NCBI GenBank assembly: GCA_038210275.1
Contig: JBBQWV010000006.1
Location: 1-64,000, forward strand
Length of the DNA stretch: 64,000 nucleotides
Source of the DNA: PALSA-1296 sp038210275
Lineage (GTDB): Bacteria; Bacteroidota; Ignavibacteria; Palsa-1295
Reading direction: 5' to 3'
The position numbers and the translations under genes are program-made. Positions 51,306 through 58,632 of the stretch are shown one piece after another (within the stretch, counting starts at the first letter, position 1; each line of letters opens with the position of its first letter). The notes under the pieces were generated by a model. That model did not search any database. It was not told the DNA's origin and was given only the letters and a program-made list of their open reading frames with translations.

Positions 51306-51937
51306 ATGAGAAAGCTAAACCTTCTTCTATTATCTGTAATTGGCCTTTTTCTTTTCGGCTGCAACAGCGCGACAGGTCCAACGTCTTCGCCAGATATCTT
51401 TGTGTCCGGAAATACCTGCCTTTATTCCGATGTTGCCTATGATACGAGCGGGCAATCGATTGGTACGAGAACCGATACTGCTATCATTTTCTCATCATCC
51501 ATTTCGAACAGCCAAAAGAGTATCCTCCTAAGCGATAACACAATGTATATCTTAGATGCATCAGGTTCTTCATGGATACTTTCTGAAGTCAACCCTCGTC
51601 CTAATGCCGTACATTTTCACCCTTTCCAGGAAACGCAGGAGATACTTTGAGTGTAAGTGAGGACGTACCTGTAAAAGTAGCGGACTCCTTATTCTCTGGA
51701 AGATTTGTAACGACAGAAAAGCAAACGAATTTGAGCGTTACTGTCCCAGCAGGCATATTTTCTTGTTCATTATATGAACTGGATATATGGAGAAAATCTG
51801 ATGCACTTCTCGTAGCAAAAGAGTTGTTTTATATTTCCGCTACTTTAGGTCTTGTTCAGCGAGATTTTTACCAGATCAATCCGAAGTCGGGATATTTATA
51901 TCTTGTAACTCGGAAGCAACTATTGAATGTACGATAA
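51306..51937 (+). pseudogene. Frameshifted lipoprotein of the four-gene family
   Basis: The first frame (51306-51650) gives MRKLNLLLLSVIGLFLFGC, then a body with 'GNTCLYSDVAYDTSGQSIGTRTDTAIIF', ending at a stop. The second frame (to 51937) resumes with 'FPGNAGDTLSVSEDVPVK', 'LSVTVPAGIFSCSLYELDIW' and 'ISATLGLVQRDFYQI', which match the later parts of the paralogues at 44938 and 46556. The shift is near 51615-51635, close to 'cattttcaccctttcc'. Either a true disabling mutation or an assembly error; the protein is complete apart from this. Confidence 0.82.
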
Positions 51938-51947
51938 GAAATAAGAA

Positions 51948-51972
51948 AGCCGACTCCCAGAGCCGGCTTTTA
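51948..51972 (+). terminator. Terminator of the shared GCCGACTC type
   Basis: 'aaagccgactc' pairs with 'gagccggcttt' with one A-C mismatch and runs into Ts, 11 bp after the lipoprotein stop. Confidence 0.85.
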
Positions 51973-52015
51973 ATATCTTAATTTTTCCGCTCCGACTCCA
52001 TCGGACTCCCAAACT

Positions 52016-52062
52016 GAGTGCCTTAAATTTCATAACAGTATAAATAACCGGAGAACTGAGAC
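52016..52062 (+). repeat. 47-bp boundary repeat, copy C
   Basis: 'gagtgccttaaatttcataa' then 'cagtataaataaccggaga'. It lies between the convergent lipoprotein and BNR-protein genes, so it cannot be a promoter of either. Confidence 0.72.
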
Positions 52063-52084
52063 ATTATAAAACCGTCGGCCATCG

Positions 52085-54955
52085 CTAGCGAAGGAGTATT
52101 AACTTAACTGGCCCAATAATTCGGTTGTCATCGAGCACATGTCCAATGTACAATCCCGAAGGCAGTCCGTTGAGGTTAATTTCGAACTCGGAACCTCCCT
52201 CATCGATACTAAATGTTCTGACCAATGTGCCATCAGCCTTTAGGAAATCGATTGATGCATGATTGCCAAAAGGTAACGTCGAATGAAGGGTGCTCTTCCC
52301 TAAACATGGATTTGGTGAAAGCCACAATTCTTGTTGCTCCAATGTTTCGCTTTGCAGAGGAACTGAAGAAGAAGCGATAGTCGCGCATCGAAAAATACCT
52401 CCGCCAGTGGTTGCTGCTATGAGGTATTGATCTTTATCTAATACGATATTAGACGGACCGTACCAGGTAAAGGCTATATTCTTTACGGTATCCCAATCGA
52501 ACGTCCTGCGAAAACGCATCAGATAGCCGACTCCGGGCGTTACTGCTGCTGCCGGGGAGAGCACATAGATATTACCTATCGGATCAGTTTCAATACTAGA
52601 ATAGTCCGCTTGCGGAAGTTCGAAATTTCTCCTGACGATCGAGTTATCCAGATGTCTGGTGTAGAGTTCTGTTTGAAAACCACCTTGACTGACGATCTCG
52701 AGTGTGCCGGTACTATCAAACGCAATATCCGTTACTACAATAGTATTTGCTACGATTGGCTCAGTAACAGTCATAGCGCCGGAAGTGACCTCCCATAAAT
52801 TTCGGTTCTCAATGTAAAGATTATCTGAATGATCCAGTACCATGCTTCGATGGGTAACAGGTGTGAAAAGATTAAAGAATGTCTGAAGTGTAGACCAGTT
52901 CATCCCATCATCCGTCGAGTAGTATAAATTATCAACACCGAGACGATATACTATACTCGTCCTCGAAGATAGCAAATCGATCGTTCCACTTTGGTAAGTG
53001 TCGATCGTATCGGAACGAACCCATGAATTTCCAAGATCTGTTGAGCGATAGAGTTGATGTATCGAACCAGAAAAAATGAGCGATCCCAGAGGTGTGACAG
53101 TAAAACCGCCGTAATTGGTAGTTGAGATAGCCGGGTCGCTTTTAAAATACCTGTCCAGATACAAAGGTTGCCATGAAAGTCCCTTATCAGCAGAACGGAA
53201 TACACCAGAGCCTTTTGTACTTGCATACAATATACCGACTGCATCTGTATCCATACGGTTCGTATATGCCGCGGGTCGTTGCGCCAACGTCCAGGAGTTT
53301 CCTTGGTCTGTCGAGCGAAAGAAACTTGCTCCATTAGAAATCAAAAAATAGTCCGATCGAAAGACGGCTGTCGTGGGAGATAAGGGCGATTTGAAAGCTA
53401 ACTTCCATGTTGTCCCCTGGTCATCTGTCTTATAAAATCCATCTATGGATCCGGCATAAACCCTATTATTAAAGACAGTGAGGATCGGCGGGTAAACGCT
53501 AGTGAATGGCCCTGCTCCCAGCGTCCAATTATCTCCGCCATCATGCGAAACATAAATCCCGGAATCCGAAGAGGCATAAATATTTTTTTGGTCGAGACAT
53601 GCCATGTGAAAGATTTTTCCATGAATTGCTAATATCTGTTGCCATGACGCACCTTTGTTTGTCGTTCGCGAAGGCGAACCAATGCCGGCATCAACACAAA
53701 AGATCACTGAACTATCGACTCCTGCAAATTCGGTACATGGACCTTCAAGCGCATTCAATTGCCAGTTCGCACCGGCATTCGTCGAATGGGCCATTTGTCC
53801 ATAGTCAATGCTTGCGAGAATTGTACTGGCTGATATCGGATAAAGAGCCGTCGTATATCCATTCTGTATAGTGAGCGGTTCCGCACGTCTCCACCTTTTA
53901 CCTGCATCGGATGAGCGGAAAGTAATTCCGTCGTTAAAGAGAGCTATCAGATGATTCGGACTTACTTCGCTGACGGCCACTGAAGTCCCTGATTGGACTG
54001 GAACCGATATATCTAACCAACTAAGACCGTGATTAACTGAGCGGAAAATTTTTGCATCAGTCTTCCAAGCATAAAGATCGCCGTTTGGTGCGGTCAAGAG
54101 ACGCTGAACATCGACCGAAGGCAGATCAACTCGTTGCAATGTCGTGCTGCCAGAAGCAACAGAAAAGACTCCGTCGTCGGTCGCAACATATACAGTGTTA
54201 TTATGATCAGCGATGAGTTGGTTTGCCCGGTAATCACCGCCACTTAGATGCTGCCATCCATTAGCATCAAGCATATAACATCCTTCGTCACGTGTTGCAA
54301 CATAGAGTCCCGTACCTGCACGAATGATGCTGCGAATCAAATAAGCACTTACTTGCGCAACCGGTACCCAAACCGATTGTATTGCGTTATACTCGAACAG
54401 TCCGCTCTGCGCTGTCCCTGCCATGAGTGTATCACCGGAAGCAAACAGAACAATTACCGAATCCGTCGGCAAGCCTGGGCCAAGTGTCTGCCAATCGTTA
54501 TGGTGCTTAACCGAGCGATAAACTTTTCCCATTCCGCCAGTGTACCAAACATCTTTTGCATCACGAATAAGCGATTGGATAGGGATTACAAAACTCGGAT
54601 CGTATACTTGAAAAAGAGTAGATTGCTGGAGATCGAATTGTACTCCAGTTTTCGTCGGAATGAAGAGTGTGTCGCCGCTACCAAAGCCTTTGCTTGATGT
54701 GCGCCTTGCATAGTAAGCGGCAGTAGTATTGTTCGGCTGAATGCTCTTTGAACCGAAACTTAGAATAAAATTACCTTCTCCCCACGTAACAAGTGCCGTA
54801 TCTTGATCGGTAAGTCCGAGGTCATTTATTACCGGCTGTATCGGTGAAGCAAGACGCGTCCAATTCGGAGTTACGACATGCAACTGTGAACGGGAAACAT
54901 GAGTAGAAAGCAGAAGAATAGCTGCGATGATAAATAGAGATGCTCTGACGTTCAT
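52085..54955 (-). CDS. Secreted BNR/sortilin-type beta-propeller protein with T9SS domain
   Basis: A 956-residue exported protein with a signal peptide (MNVRASLFIIAAILLLSTHVSRSQ). The body is built of many BNR-type units of the form 'S.D.G.SW', for example 'SVNHGLSWLDIS', 'SSDAGKRWRRAE', 'STNAGANWQLNA', 'SHDGGDNWTLGA', 'TDDQGTTWKLAF', 'STDQGNSWTLAQ', 'SADKGLSWQPLY', 'STDLGNSWVRSD', 'STDDGMNWSTLQ'. They suggest one or two beta-propellers, as in sialidase-like or Vps10-like proteins. No catalytic residues are recognisable. It ends in a T9SS domain ('LWLSPNPCLGKSTLHSTL...LNGLPSGLYIGHVLDDNRIIGPVKLILLR'). Confidence 0.9.
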   Translation of the reverse strand: MNVRASLFIIAAILLLSTHVSRSQLHVVTPNWTRLASPIQPVINDLGLTDQDTALVTWGEGNFILSFGSKSIQPNNTTAAYYARRTSSKGFGSGDTLFIPTKTGVQFDLQQSTLFQVYDPSFVIPIQSLIRDAKDVWYTGGMGKVYRSVKHHNDWQTLGPGLPTDSVIVLFASGDTLMAGTAQSGLFEYNAIQSVWVPVAQVSAYLIRSIIRAGTGLYVATRDEGCYMLDANGWQHLSGGDYRANQLIADHNNTVYVATDDGVFSVASGSTTLQRVDLPSVDVQRLLTAPNGDLYAWKTDAKIFRSVNHGLSWLDISVPVQSGTSVAVSEVSPNHLIALFNDGITFRSSDAGKRWRRAEPLTIQNGYTTALYPISASTILASIDYGQMAHSTNAGANWQLNALEGPCTEFAGVDSSVIFCVDAGIGSPSRTTNKGASWQQILAIHGKIFHMACLDQKNIYASSDSGIYVSHDGGDNWTLGAGPFTSVYPPILTVFNNRVYAGSIDGFYKTDDQGTTWKLAFKSPLSPTTAVFRSDYFLISNGASFFRSTDQGNSWTLAQRPAAYTNRMDTDAVGILYASTKGSGVFRSADKGLSWQPLYLDRYFKSDPAISTTNYGGFTVTPLGSLIFSGSIHQLYRSTDLGNSWVRSDTIDTYQSGTIDLLSSRTSIVYRLGVDNLYYSTDDGMNWSTLQTFFNLFTPVTHRSMVLDHSDNLYIENRNLWEVTSGAMTVTEPIVANTIVVTDIAFDSTGTLEIVSQGGFQTELYTRHLDNSIVRRNFELPQADYSSIETDPIGNIYVLSPAAAVTPGVGYLMRFRRTFDWDTVKNIAFTWYGPSNIVLDKDQYLIAATTGGGIFRCATIASSSVPLQSETLEQQELWLSPNPCLGKSTLHSTLPFGNHASIDFLKADGTLVRTFSIDEGGSEFEINLNGLPSGLYIGHVLDDNRIIGPVKLILLR

Positions 54956-54998
54956 GAGATGAGATGAATTTGATAGTGAAGGTATTTATTGGATTCTC

Positions 54999-55047
54999 CA
55001 AGCAATACCTTAAATTTCATATAGTATAAAACAACAAGGGTCAGGAG
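54999..55047 (+). repeat. 47-bp boundary repeat, copy D
   Basis: 'agcaataccttaaatttcat' then 'atagtataaaacaacaagg'. It lies just before the BNR-protein start on the minus strand. It is the most diverged copy. Confidence 0.68.
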
Positions 55048-55119
55048 ATGTTCCGAAGTCACCGCTTCACCCGCCACCCAACTCCGCAATGGCTGCAGGA
55101 GTATTAAAATTGTGGACGG

Positions 55120-55154
55120 AATAAAAAAAGCCGGCTCAATGAGCCGGCTTTTTC
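55120..55154 (-). terminator. Terminator of the displaced groL end
   Basis: 'aaaaaaagccggctca' and 'tgagccggcttttt' form the stem. It differs by one base in the loop from the terminator of intact groL at 55613 and lies at the same distance from the stop codon. Confidence 0.9.
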
Positions 55155-55173
55155 TATACGTCCATACGTCAGC

Positions 55174-55256
55174 TTAGTACATTCCGTCCATATCGCCGCC
55201 GTCTGGATGAGGCATTGGAGGTGCGTCTCCTTTCTTCTCGACGATCGTTGCTTCGG
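55174..55256 (-). pseudogene. Displaced 3' end of a groL gene
   Basis: On the minus strand codons read EATIVEKKGDAPPMPHPDGG then DMDGMY and stop, matching the GroEL C terminus (EATIVEKKEDAPPMPHPGGGGGMDGMY) with one codon fewer. Together with its terminator (55120-55154) the copy spans about 137 bases and is well over 90% identical to 55613-55750. It has no start. Confidence 0.95.
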
Positions 55257-55273
55257 GTTCTCAACCTTGCGTA

Positions 55274-55471
55274 TTAACCGACGACAGCCATCTCTATTGT
55301 TCGCGGGTTAACCATCCGCTTGGATGCATCAAGTATTTCTATGCTTACAACATTCCCTGCAACATCATAATCAAGGATTACACCCGGCTTATCTTCGTCG
55401 CTTTCTTCTATGGCGGCATCGGTGAACTCGATATTCAGAATATCAACTTCCTGATCGTATGTTACTTTCAT
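55274..55471 (-). CDS. DUF2283 protein, probable antitoxin
   Basis: The protein begins MKVTYDQEVDILNIEFTDAA and continues with 'ESDEDKPGVILDYDVAGNVVSIEILDASKRM', the DUF2283 signature. I start at the ATG that overlaps the stop of the preceding gene as TAATG; a TTG four codons earlier (55483) is also open. DUF2283 genes are usually paired with DUF4258 genes, and this pair is present here. A toxin-antitoxin role is often suspected but not proven. It is inserted between groL and the displaced groL end. Confidence 0.88.
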   Translation of the reverse strand: MKVTYDQEVDILNIEFTDAAIEESDEDKPGVILDYDVAGNVVSIEILDASKRMVNPRTIEMAVVG

Positions 55472-55593
55472 TATGGTCTCCAATATTTAGCAATTTTACT
55501 CGTCCTGTAAACAGTTCGCACTGTCGGTCCACTCCGCAACCTGAGTACCGGCACAATTTCTTCAAGCGCATGGGTAGTGAATCTGAATTTCAT
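55471..55593 (-). pseudogene. DUF4258 gene, internally shortened
   Basis: From the ATG at 55593 the frame gives 40 residues, MKFRFTTHALEEIVPVLRLR then SGPTVRTVYRTSKIAKYWRP. Both ends look like DUF4258 ('F..HALEE', 'TVYRTSKI.KYW'), but the middle 30 or so residues of a normal family member are missing, so it appears to have lost an internal piece. Its stop overlaps the DUF2283 start. It lies just beyond the groL terminator. Confidence 0.7.
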
Positions 55594-55612
55594 TTCTGAT
55601 TGCAAATATACG

Positions 55613-55647
55613 AATAAAAAAAGCCGGCTCAACGAGCCGGCTTTTTC
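55613..55647 (-). terminator. Terminator of groL
   Basis: 'aaaaaaagccggctc' and 'gagccggcttttt' around an AACG-type loop, 20 bp after the groL stop. It is part of the segment duplicated at 55120-55256. Confidence 0.9.
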
Positions 55648-55666
55648 TATACGTCTATACGTCAGC

Positions 55667-57310
55667 TTAGTACATTCCGTCCATTCCGCCGCCGCCGCCT
55701 GGATGTGGCATTGGAGGTGCGTCTTCTTTCTTCTCGACGATCGTTGCTTCGGTCGTGAGTAAGAGTGAGGCAACGCTCGCTGCATTTTGCAGAGCTGAGC
55801 GCGTTACCTTGGTTGGATCGATAACGCCTGACTTGAGCAAGTCTTCATAGACTTCTGTTGCTGCGTTGAAGCCGTAGCCATCTTTGCCATTCTTCACTTC
55901 GTTCACAACGACAGACCCTTCGAGTCCGGCATTCTGTACGATCTGGCGAAGTGGCTCTTCGAGTGCACGGCGAATGATCTCGACTCCGGTACGGACGTCG
56001 TCATTCGTCTGTGACTTCAAGAATTTCGCATCCAAGCCACTGAGAGCACGGATAAGTGCAACTCCGCCGCCCGGGACGATTCCCTCTTCAACTGCTGCGC
56101 GTGTTGCATGCAAAGCATCTTCAACGCGAGCTTTCTTTTCCTTCATCTCGATCTCGGTTGATGCACCGATCTTGATGACGGCAACTCCGCCTGCGAGTTT
56201 CGCAAGACGCTCTTGCAATTTCTCGCGGTCGTAATCGCTTGTGGTTTTTTCAACCTGAGATTTGATCTCGTTGATACGCTTCTTGATATCATCTTTCGTG
56301 CCGGCGCCTTCGACGATAGTGGTGTTATCCTTATCGATCGTGATGCGGCTTGCAGTTCCGAGATAGCTCAGTGTTGCATTCTCAAGCTTGAAGCCCTTCT
56401 CTTCCGAGATGACCGTTCCACCTGTTAAGACTGCAATATCTTCGAGCATCGCTTTGCGGCGATCTCCGAAGCCCGGAGCCTTGACGGCTGCGATCTTCAA
56501 TGTGCCACGAAGTTTATTGACAACGAGTGTTGCAAGTGCTTCGCCTTCGATATCTTCAGCGATGATAAGCATCTGACGTCCGCCCTGCGCGACCTTTTCG
56601 AGGATCGGAAGCAAGTCCTTCATCGTCGAAATTTTCTTATCGTGGATGAGGATGTACGGTGTTTCGAGCACTGCTTCCATCGTATCAGGATCAGTGACGA
56701 AATACGGAGAGAGATACCCGCGATCGAATTGCATACCTTCGACAACAGTTAATTCTGTTTCGATTCCCTTTGCTTCTTCGACTGTGATAACGCCATCTTT
56801 ACCAACTTTTTCCATTGCCTCAGCAATGAGTTCGCCGATAGAGTGATCGTTATTTGCGCTGATCGCACCGACCTGTGCAATCTCTTTCTTGCCCGAAATA
56901 GGACGAGAAATTTTCTTCAGCTCTTCGACGACACTTGATACTGCAAGGTCAATGCCGCGCTTTAAGTCCATCGGATTCGCACCGGCTGTGACGTTGCGAA
57001 GTCCTTCGCGGACGATTGCCTGCGCGAGAACTGTTGCTGTTGTTGTTCCATCACCTGCGATGTCGGAAGTTTTCGAAGCAACTTCGCGCACCATCTGTGC
57101 GCCCATATTCTCGATCGGATCATCAAGTTCGATCTCCTTCGCAACCGTTACGCCATCTTTCGTGATGTTCGGTGCGCCGAATTTCTTATCGATAACAACA
57201 TTGCGACCTTTCGGTCCGAGCGTGACCTTCACTGCATCAGCAAGCTGGTCAACTCCGCGCTTGAGCTTTGCTCTTGCGTCGGTATTAAAGGTTATGATTT
57301 TAGATGCCAT
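55667..57310 (-). CDS. groL: Chaperonin GroEL
   Basis: GroEL forms the double-ring folding chamber that works with GroES. The 547 residues start MASKIITFNTDARAKLKRGV and contain 'TLGPKGRNVVIDKKFGAPNITKDGVTVA', the ATP-site 'DGTTTATVLA', 'GAISANNDHSIGELIAEAMEKVGKDGVITVEE' and 'EGIVPGGGVALIRA'. The end is the usual Gly-Met tail (GGGGGMDGMY). It is downstream of groS on the same strand, with a palindromic repeat in the gap. The 3' end including terminator is duplicated at 55120-55256. Confidence 0.98.
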   Translation of the reverse strand: MASKIITFNTDARAKLKRGVDQLADAVKVTLGPKGRNVVIDKKFGAPNITKDGVTVAKEIELDDPIENMGAQMVREVASKTSDIAGDGTTTATVLAQAIVREGLRNVTAGANPMDLKRGIDLAVSSVVEELKKISRPISGKKEIAQVGAISANNDHSIGELIAEAMEKVGKDGVITVEEAKGIETELTVVEGMQFDRGYLSPYFVTDPDTMEAVLETPYILIHDKKISTMKDLLPILEKVAQGGRQMLIIAEDIEGEALATLVVNKLRGTLKIAAVKAPGFGDRRKAMLEDIAVLTGGTVISEEKGFKLENATLSYLGTASRITIDKDNTTIVEGAGTKDDIKKRINEIKSQVEKTTSDYDREKLQERLAKLAGGVAVIKIGASTEIEMKEKKARVEDALHATRAAVEEGIVPGGGVALIRALSGLDAKFLKSQTNDDVRTGVEIIRRALEEPLRQIVQNAGLEGSVVVNEVKNGKDGYGFNAATEVYEDLLKSGVIDPTKVTRSALQNAASVASLLLTTEATIVEKKEDAPPMPHPGGGGGMDGMY

Positions 57311-57373
57311 GGTTTTTAGTAGTTTTGAATTTTAAGTTTTGAGTTTTGAATCTTGTTTGAGAAGTCTGCTCCG

Positions 57374-57512
57374 TGTCATTGCGAGAGAGGACTTTAGTCC
57401 TCCGAAGCAATCCCCTTAATGGTGCCTGAAAAGTTAAACTTTCTACAAACTATCCAGGGATTGCTTCGTCGTCATTCTCTCCTTCGGAGATAATGAGCTC
57501 CTCGCAATGACA
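57374..57512. repeat. GTCATTGCGAG-family palindrome between groS and groL
   Basis: A complete long copy, from 'gtcattgcgagagaggac' to 'gctcctcgcaatgac', with inner 'gaagcaatcccctt' and 'agggattgcttcg'. It lies in the transcribed gap of the groS-groL operon and would form a large hairpin in the message. Confidence 0.88.
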
Positions 57513-57519
57513 CTAAAAA

Positions 57520-57819
57520 CTACTTCTTCGACTTTCCCACGATCGCAAATACATCTGATTCGCGCATGATGAGCACATCTTCGCCTTCGGCGTTGATCTC
57601 GGTGCCTGAGTACTTGCCATAAAGAACGGTGTCGCCGACTTTCACTGCCATCGGAAGTGTCTTGCCGTTATCATCGATCTTGCCTGTTCCGACAGCGAGA
57701 ACTTCGCCCTGCTGTGGCTTTTCCTGAGCGGTATCGGGAAGGATAATGCCTCCCTTTGTGACCTCTGCCGGTGGTGCCGGACGGACGATCAAGCGGTCAT
57801 GTAATGGTGTTAAATTCAT
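57520..57819 (-). CDS. groS: Co-chaperonin GroES
   Basis: The 99-residue lid protein of GroEL: 'LTPLHDRLIVRPAPPAEVTKGGIILPDTAQEKPQQGEVLAVGTG', the mobile loop in 'EVTKGGIILPDTAQEKP', and 'VKVGDTVLYGKYSGTEINAEGEDVLIMRESDVFAIV'. ATG start. It is first in the operon, 86 bp from the CIRCE operator. Unusually, 209 bp separate it from groL because of the inserted palindrome. Confidence 0.98.
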   Translation of the reverse strand: MNLTPLHDRLIVRPAPPAEVTKGGIILPDTAQEKPQQGEVLAVGTGKIDDNGKTLPMAVKVGDTVLYGKYSGTEINAEGEDVLIMRESDVFAIVGKSKK

Positions 57820-57905
57820 GTTTAATTGAAGTTATAAGTTGTTGAAATTAATAAAAAAATTGTTTATAGATCCTGAAACTCCGCAACCATTTTCGGGGTT
57901 ACAAA

Positions 57906-57932
57906 TTAGCACTCGTCAATTGCGAGTGCTAA
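57906..57932. promoter_or_regulatory. CIRCE operator (HrcA binding site)
   Basis: TTAGCACTC, nine bases, GAGTGCTAA: a perfect match to the CIRCE consensus. HrcA binding here represses groS-groL at normal temperature. The site is between divergent genes: groS begins 86 bp to the left, the DUF4145 gene 58 bp to the right, so it could in principle affect both. Confidence 0.97.
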
Positions 57933-57990
57933 ACACAAGGGGCGGATACGGGAGTTCCGAGGAGAAAGTTACACGAATTAAAAATGAGAA

Positions 57991-58632
57991 ATGAGAAAAT
58001 ACGGCTCACACTTGGATTTAGAGAGTTGCCCTCACTGCGGCGTAAGTTCGCCGAATATGCCTGGAATATGGCAGAATGCAATTGTGGATACCAGAAACAG
58101 AGGGAATAGACTTTGGGCTGTTTTTAGTTGCGGCAAGTGTGGTGGTCTTGTTCTCGCCGAGAGAACTGCGACAGGAGGGGATATAAAACAATTGTACCCC
58201 GACATCCAAGATGTTGATCCGGCTATTTCTGATAGCAAGATACGACATTTTCTTAGAGAAGCTCTAGTAACAAAGCATGCACCGTCTGCTTGCATCGTGA
58301 GTTCTGCCTCCGCAGTTGATGCAATGTTAAAGGCGAAGGGACTGAGTACTGGTAGTTTATATAAAAGAATAAACGAAGCTGCAACTAACCATTTGATTAC
58401 ATCAGAGATGGCAGCCTGGGCACACGACATTCGTTTGGACGCAAATGATGAGAGGCATGCAGGAGACGGAGCCCCAATTCCAAATGCACAGGATGCGCAG
58501 AAGTGTATTGATTTTGCATTCGCATTGGCGGAATATCTTTTTGTTCTTCCATCAAAGTCTTCCATCAAAGGTAGAGCGGGGGCGCACAACAACGACATAA
58601 TTTTCGCAAACAAAAACTGGAGGTTTCTATGA
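57991..58632 (+). CDS. DUF4145 protein with N-terminal zinc ribbon
   Basis: The 213-residue protein begins with a four-cysteine zinc ribbon (C13-P-H-C16, C47-G-K-C50). The helical DUF4145 region follows; such domains belong to the HEPN-like superfamily and are common in defence loci. The signature 'DIRLDANDERHAG' holds R148, R155 and H156, the place where HEPN RNases have their R...H pair. The start of the TIR gene overlaps its stop by four bases, so the two are translationally coupled. It begins 58 bp from CIRCE. I infer a defence or stress role. Confidence 0.85.
   Translation: MRKYGSHLDLESCPHCGVSSPNMPGIWQNAIVDTRNRGNRLWAVFSCGKCGGLVLAERTATGGDIKQLYPDIQDVDPAISDSKIRHFLREALVTKHAPSACIVSSASAVDAMLKAKGLSTGSLYKRINEAATNHLITSEMAAWAHDIRLDANDERHAGDGAPIPNAQDAQKCIDFAFALAEYLFVLPSKSSIKGRAGAHNNDIIFANKNWRFL

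Noticed and set aside
50206..55116. Integron cassette array
   Set aside because: No integrase gene, and the 47-bp repeats do not show the paired R/L core sites of attC. Kept only as a cassette-like observation.
55120..55256. groL repeat as a target-site duplication of a transposon
   Set aside because: Far too long and too diverged for a transposition duplication, and no transposase between the copies.
55884..57335. Long open frames opposite groL
   Set aside because: Ser/Thr-rich antisense shadows caused by codon use of groL.
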